Below, piece after piece: positions 62,582-64,000 of a stretch of 64,000 bases of DNA; positions within the stretch are counted from its first letter, which is position 1; each line of letters opens with the position of its first letter. The position numbers and the translations under genes were made by a program. The DNA is from Siphonodentalium dalli (lineage: Eukaryota; Mollusca; Scaphopoda; Gadilida; Siphonodentaliidae). Below the pieces are notes generated by a model that saw only the letters and a program-made list of their open reading frames with translations, made no database searches and was not told the origin of the DNA. Location of the stretch: NCBI GenBank assembly GCA_032622095.1, contig CP136067.1:128667990-128731989 (forward strand). The letters are read 5' to 3'.

Positions 62582-62715
62582 AATAACTGTAACCATCACA
62601 ATGTGGTCAATGAGCCGGTTCCAATGATATCCATATTTGTATGGTTTTATTGAGACAGACCCAAGATAATTTAGGCTGTTGCAGCTTTATTTGGTCGTTT
62701 TTGGCCGGTTTGTTG

Positions 62716-63157
62716 GGTAAAGGGTTAAGCGCTCCTCAATTACTATTTATTTGGATTTGGGGGGTAAAAACTATTTGATTCGAGTCGAGGAACCCACCTA
62801 CATGTACATGTAACAAAGCTCAGAGTTATTAGATATAAATTTTTAAAATCTATTAATTTTCATCATCGAAACTTATAGTGGCCCAGTAAAAAGTCAACGA
62901 GCCGATGGTCTCAGACCAGATTGCGGACGAAGATTAATAACTCTAAAATCAAGAGGCTTTGTTTTGATTATAAGCCCAAATTTCGTCGAACCACATGTTG
63001 ATAAATAACATGTTTCGGGCAATTTTATACTATATTTGACAGTGGTTAGCATTATTTTTTGGCAATTAATCGATTCTGATTGAAGCAGCATTTCTAAAAA
63101 TGTTGTTGTTTGAATCTGATTATATGGGGACCATCAAATCGGATTGAGTACCTTTAA
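62716..63157 (-). mobile_element. Family T MITE, inverted, near full length
   Basis: TCCTCAATTACTATTTATTT, GATTCGAGTCGAGGAACCCA, AACTCTAAAATCAAGAGGC, ending ATCGGATTGAGTACCT followed by TTTAA. The left terminus is degenerate. Confidence 0.75.
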
Positions 63158-63344
63158 ACAGAGTCACTTGCAAAAACAATATATTTGTTCATACAGTATA
63201 TGTATGATAAACTCAGTTTGAGGGAACATTTGTATTAGTACACTGTCAAGCCTTGATATAGTGTGTCTGAACAGAAGGAAAAGACTACTGGTAACTAAAA
63301 ACAATGTTAATTTGGGACAATAGATACTTCCCAGAAGATGAGGC

Positions 63345-64000
63345 CTAAGCAGAATGAGGTTGCCAGAAGGTGAATTTACTGATGCTAGCCAACTGTGTGG
63401 GGTGGCATTACTAAATTCACCCTCTGGGAACCTCATTCTGCAAATGACAGACACACAATTTCAATGATACATGTAGGCATACATGTAGGACTGGATCCAT
63501 GCAATCCAAGATATGCCACATTATCTTCCAGAATCAGGATAGATGGGTATAAATAAACCTAAACTTGACTTTAATTCCCCATGGATCTTATAGGAGCACA
63601 GGTAGATGAAAGCTAATTACCTTTCCATGAGCAGGCAAAATACATATGTAACAGAGAGTAATACTGGTAAGTGAGGCCAAAGAAAATTATGTGTTTGGTT
63701 GCAGTTATATGTCATATAATGTCTGATAAGATCATATGTACCCCTGGTTAGACTTAACTCTTTCTAAACTAAAGCAATAACGAGTACCAGTTGGTCCCTC
63801 AAGCCTGAGTTTAGTGTGCCTGTCATTTTCAGAATGAGGTCCAAGAGGGTGAATTTAGTGATGCTAGCCCGCTATATCTGGGGACCTCATTCTGCATGGC
63901 CTCATCTGCTATGGGAGACATAAAATTCCAAATGGTGAATATTGTGATGTACACCCATTGGGAACCTTGATTATGCAATATGTCGTCTGCCAATTTGGTG
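63345..64000. repeat. Family H fold-back copies at window end
   Basis: Hairpin 63345-63460 (GCAGAATGAGGTTGCCAGAA to CTCATTCTGC), second copy 63818-63905 with a deletion in its right arm, then the linker GCATGGCCTCATCTGCTATG to ATATGTCGTCTGCCAATTTG, inverse of 56.46-56.60 kb. 63461-63817 shows nothing. Confidence 0.65.

Overview
Animal nuclear DNA, compact-intron free and very rich in repeats: short coding exons with GT/AG borders are scattered among long introns, and most of the sequence between them is non-autonomous DNA transposons, fold-back MITEs, minisatellites and one broken non-LTR retrotransposon. The exon content (RUNDC1-like, sigma-class glutathione S-transferases, MOB3-like) and the repeat style suggest a marine invertebrate, most likely a lophotrochozoan such as a mollusc. 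That placement is an inference; no species marker is present. None of the long uninterrupted ORFs is a real gene; all real coding sequence was found as spliced exons.

Layout. (1) 1-7.8 kb: the 5' half of a RUNDC1-like gene on the minus strand (coding exons 7768-7620, 5144-5000 and 1220-1128; the rest lies left of the window). Its introns hold a hAT-type element with an 8-bp target duplication, two TA-flanked elements inserted 6 bp apart, and five tandem copies of the 3' end of its first coding exon. (2) 7.8-13.5 kb: intergenic, with a TA-flanked TIR element, a tRNA-derived SINE split by a TIR element full of GCGCTTAAGCGC palindromes, and a GATATC-rich satellite-like TIR element. (3) 13.5-19.5 kb and 23.6-44.3 kb: two tandem, same-strand, five-exon genes for sigma-class glutathione S-transferases of 216 residues each, about 87% identical by eye, with conserved TATA boxes. 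Intron 2 of the second gene has grown to about 16 kb by insertion of a dead LINE whose 5' part is triplicated (3.36-kb unit). Inside that LINE the endonuclease reading frame is split by a roughly 2-kb array of a 31-bp unit that is itself derived from the endonuclease codons at that spot. (4) 44.9-46.3 kb: a TIR element inserted into a MITE; it carries a possible exon with a splice donor and an X-box-like motif. (5) 48.2-56.1 kb: the first two coding exons of a MOB3-like gene on the plus strand, separated by a 7.7-kb intron with two more hAT-type elements carrying 8-bp target duplications. (6) 56.1-64 kb: more of the MOB3 intron or flank, made of fold-back repeats, a 22-bp minisatellite, a 60-bp tandem array and double hairpins.

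The genes have no operon-like relation. The two GSTs would act in glutathione-dependent detoxification or prostaglandin-type isomerisation, MOB3 is a kinase-adaptor family protein, and RUNDC1 is a RUN-domain protein. The most notable content is the repeat biology: birth of a minisatellite from LINE codons, amplification of an exon's splice donor, a possible captured exon inside a transposon, and several newly delimited element families with clear target-site duplications.
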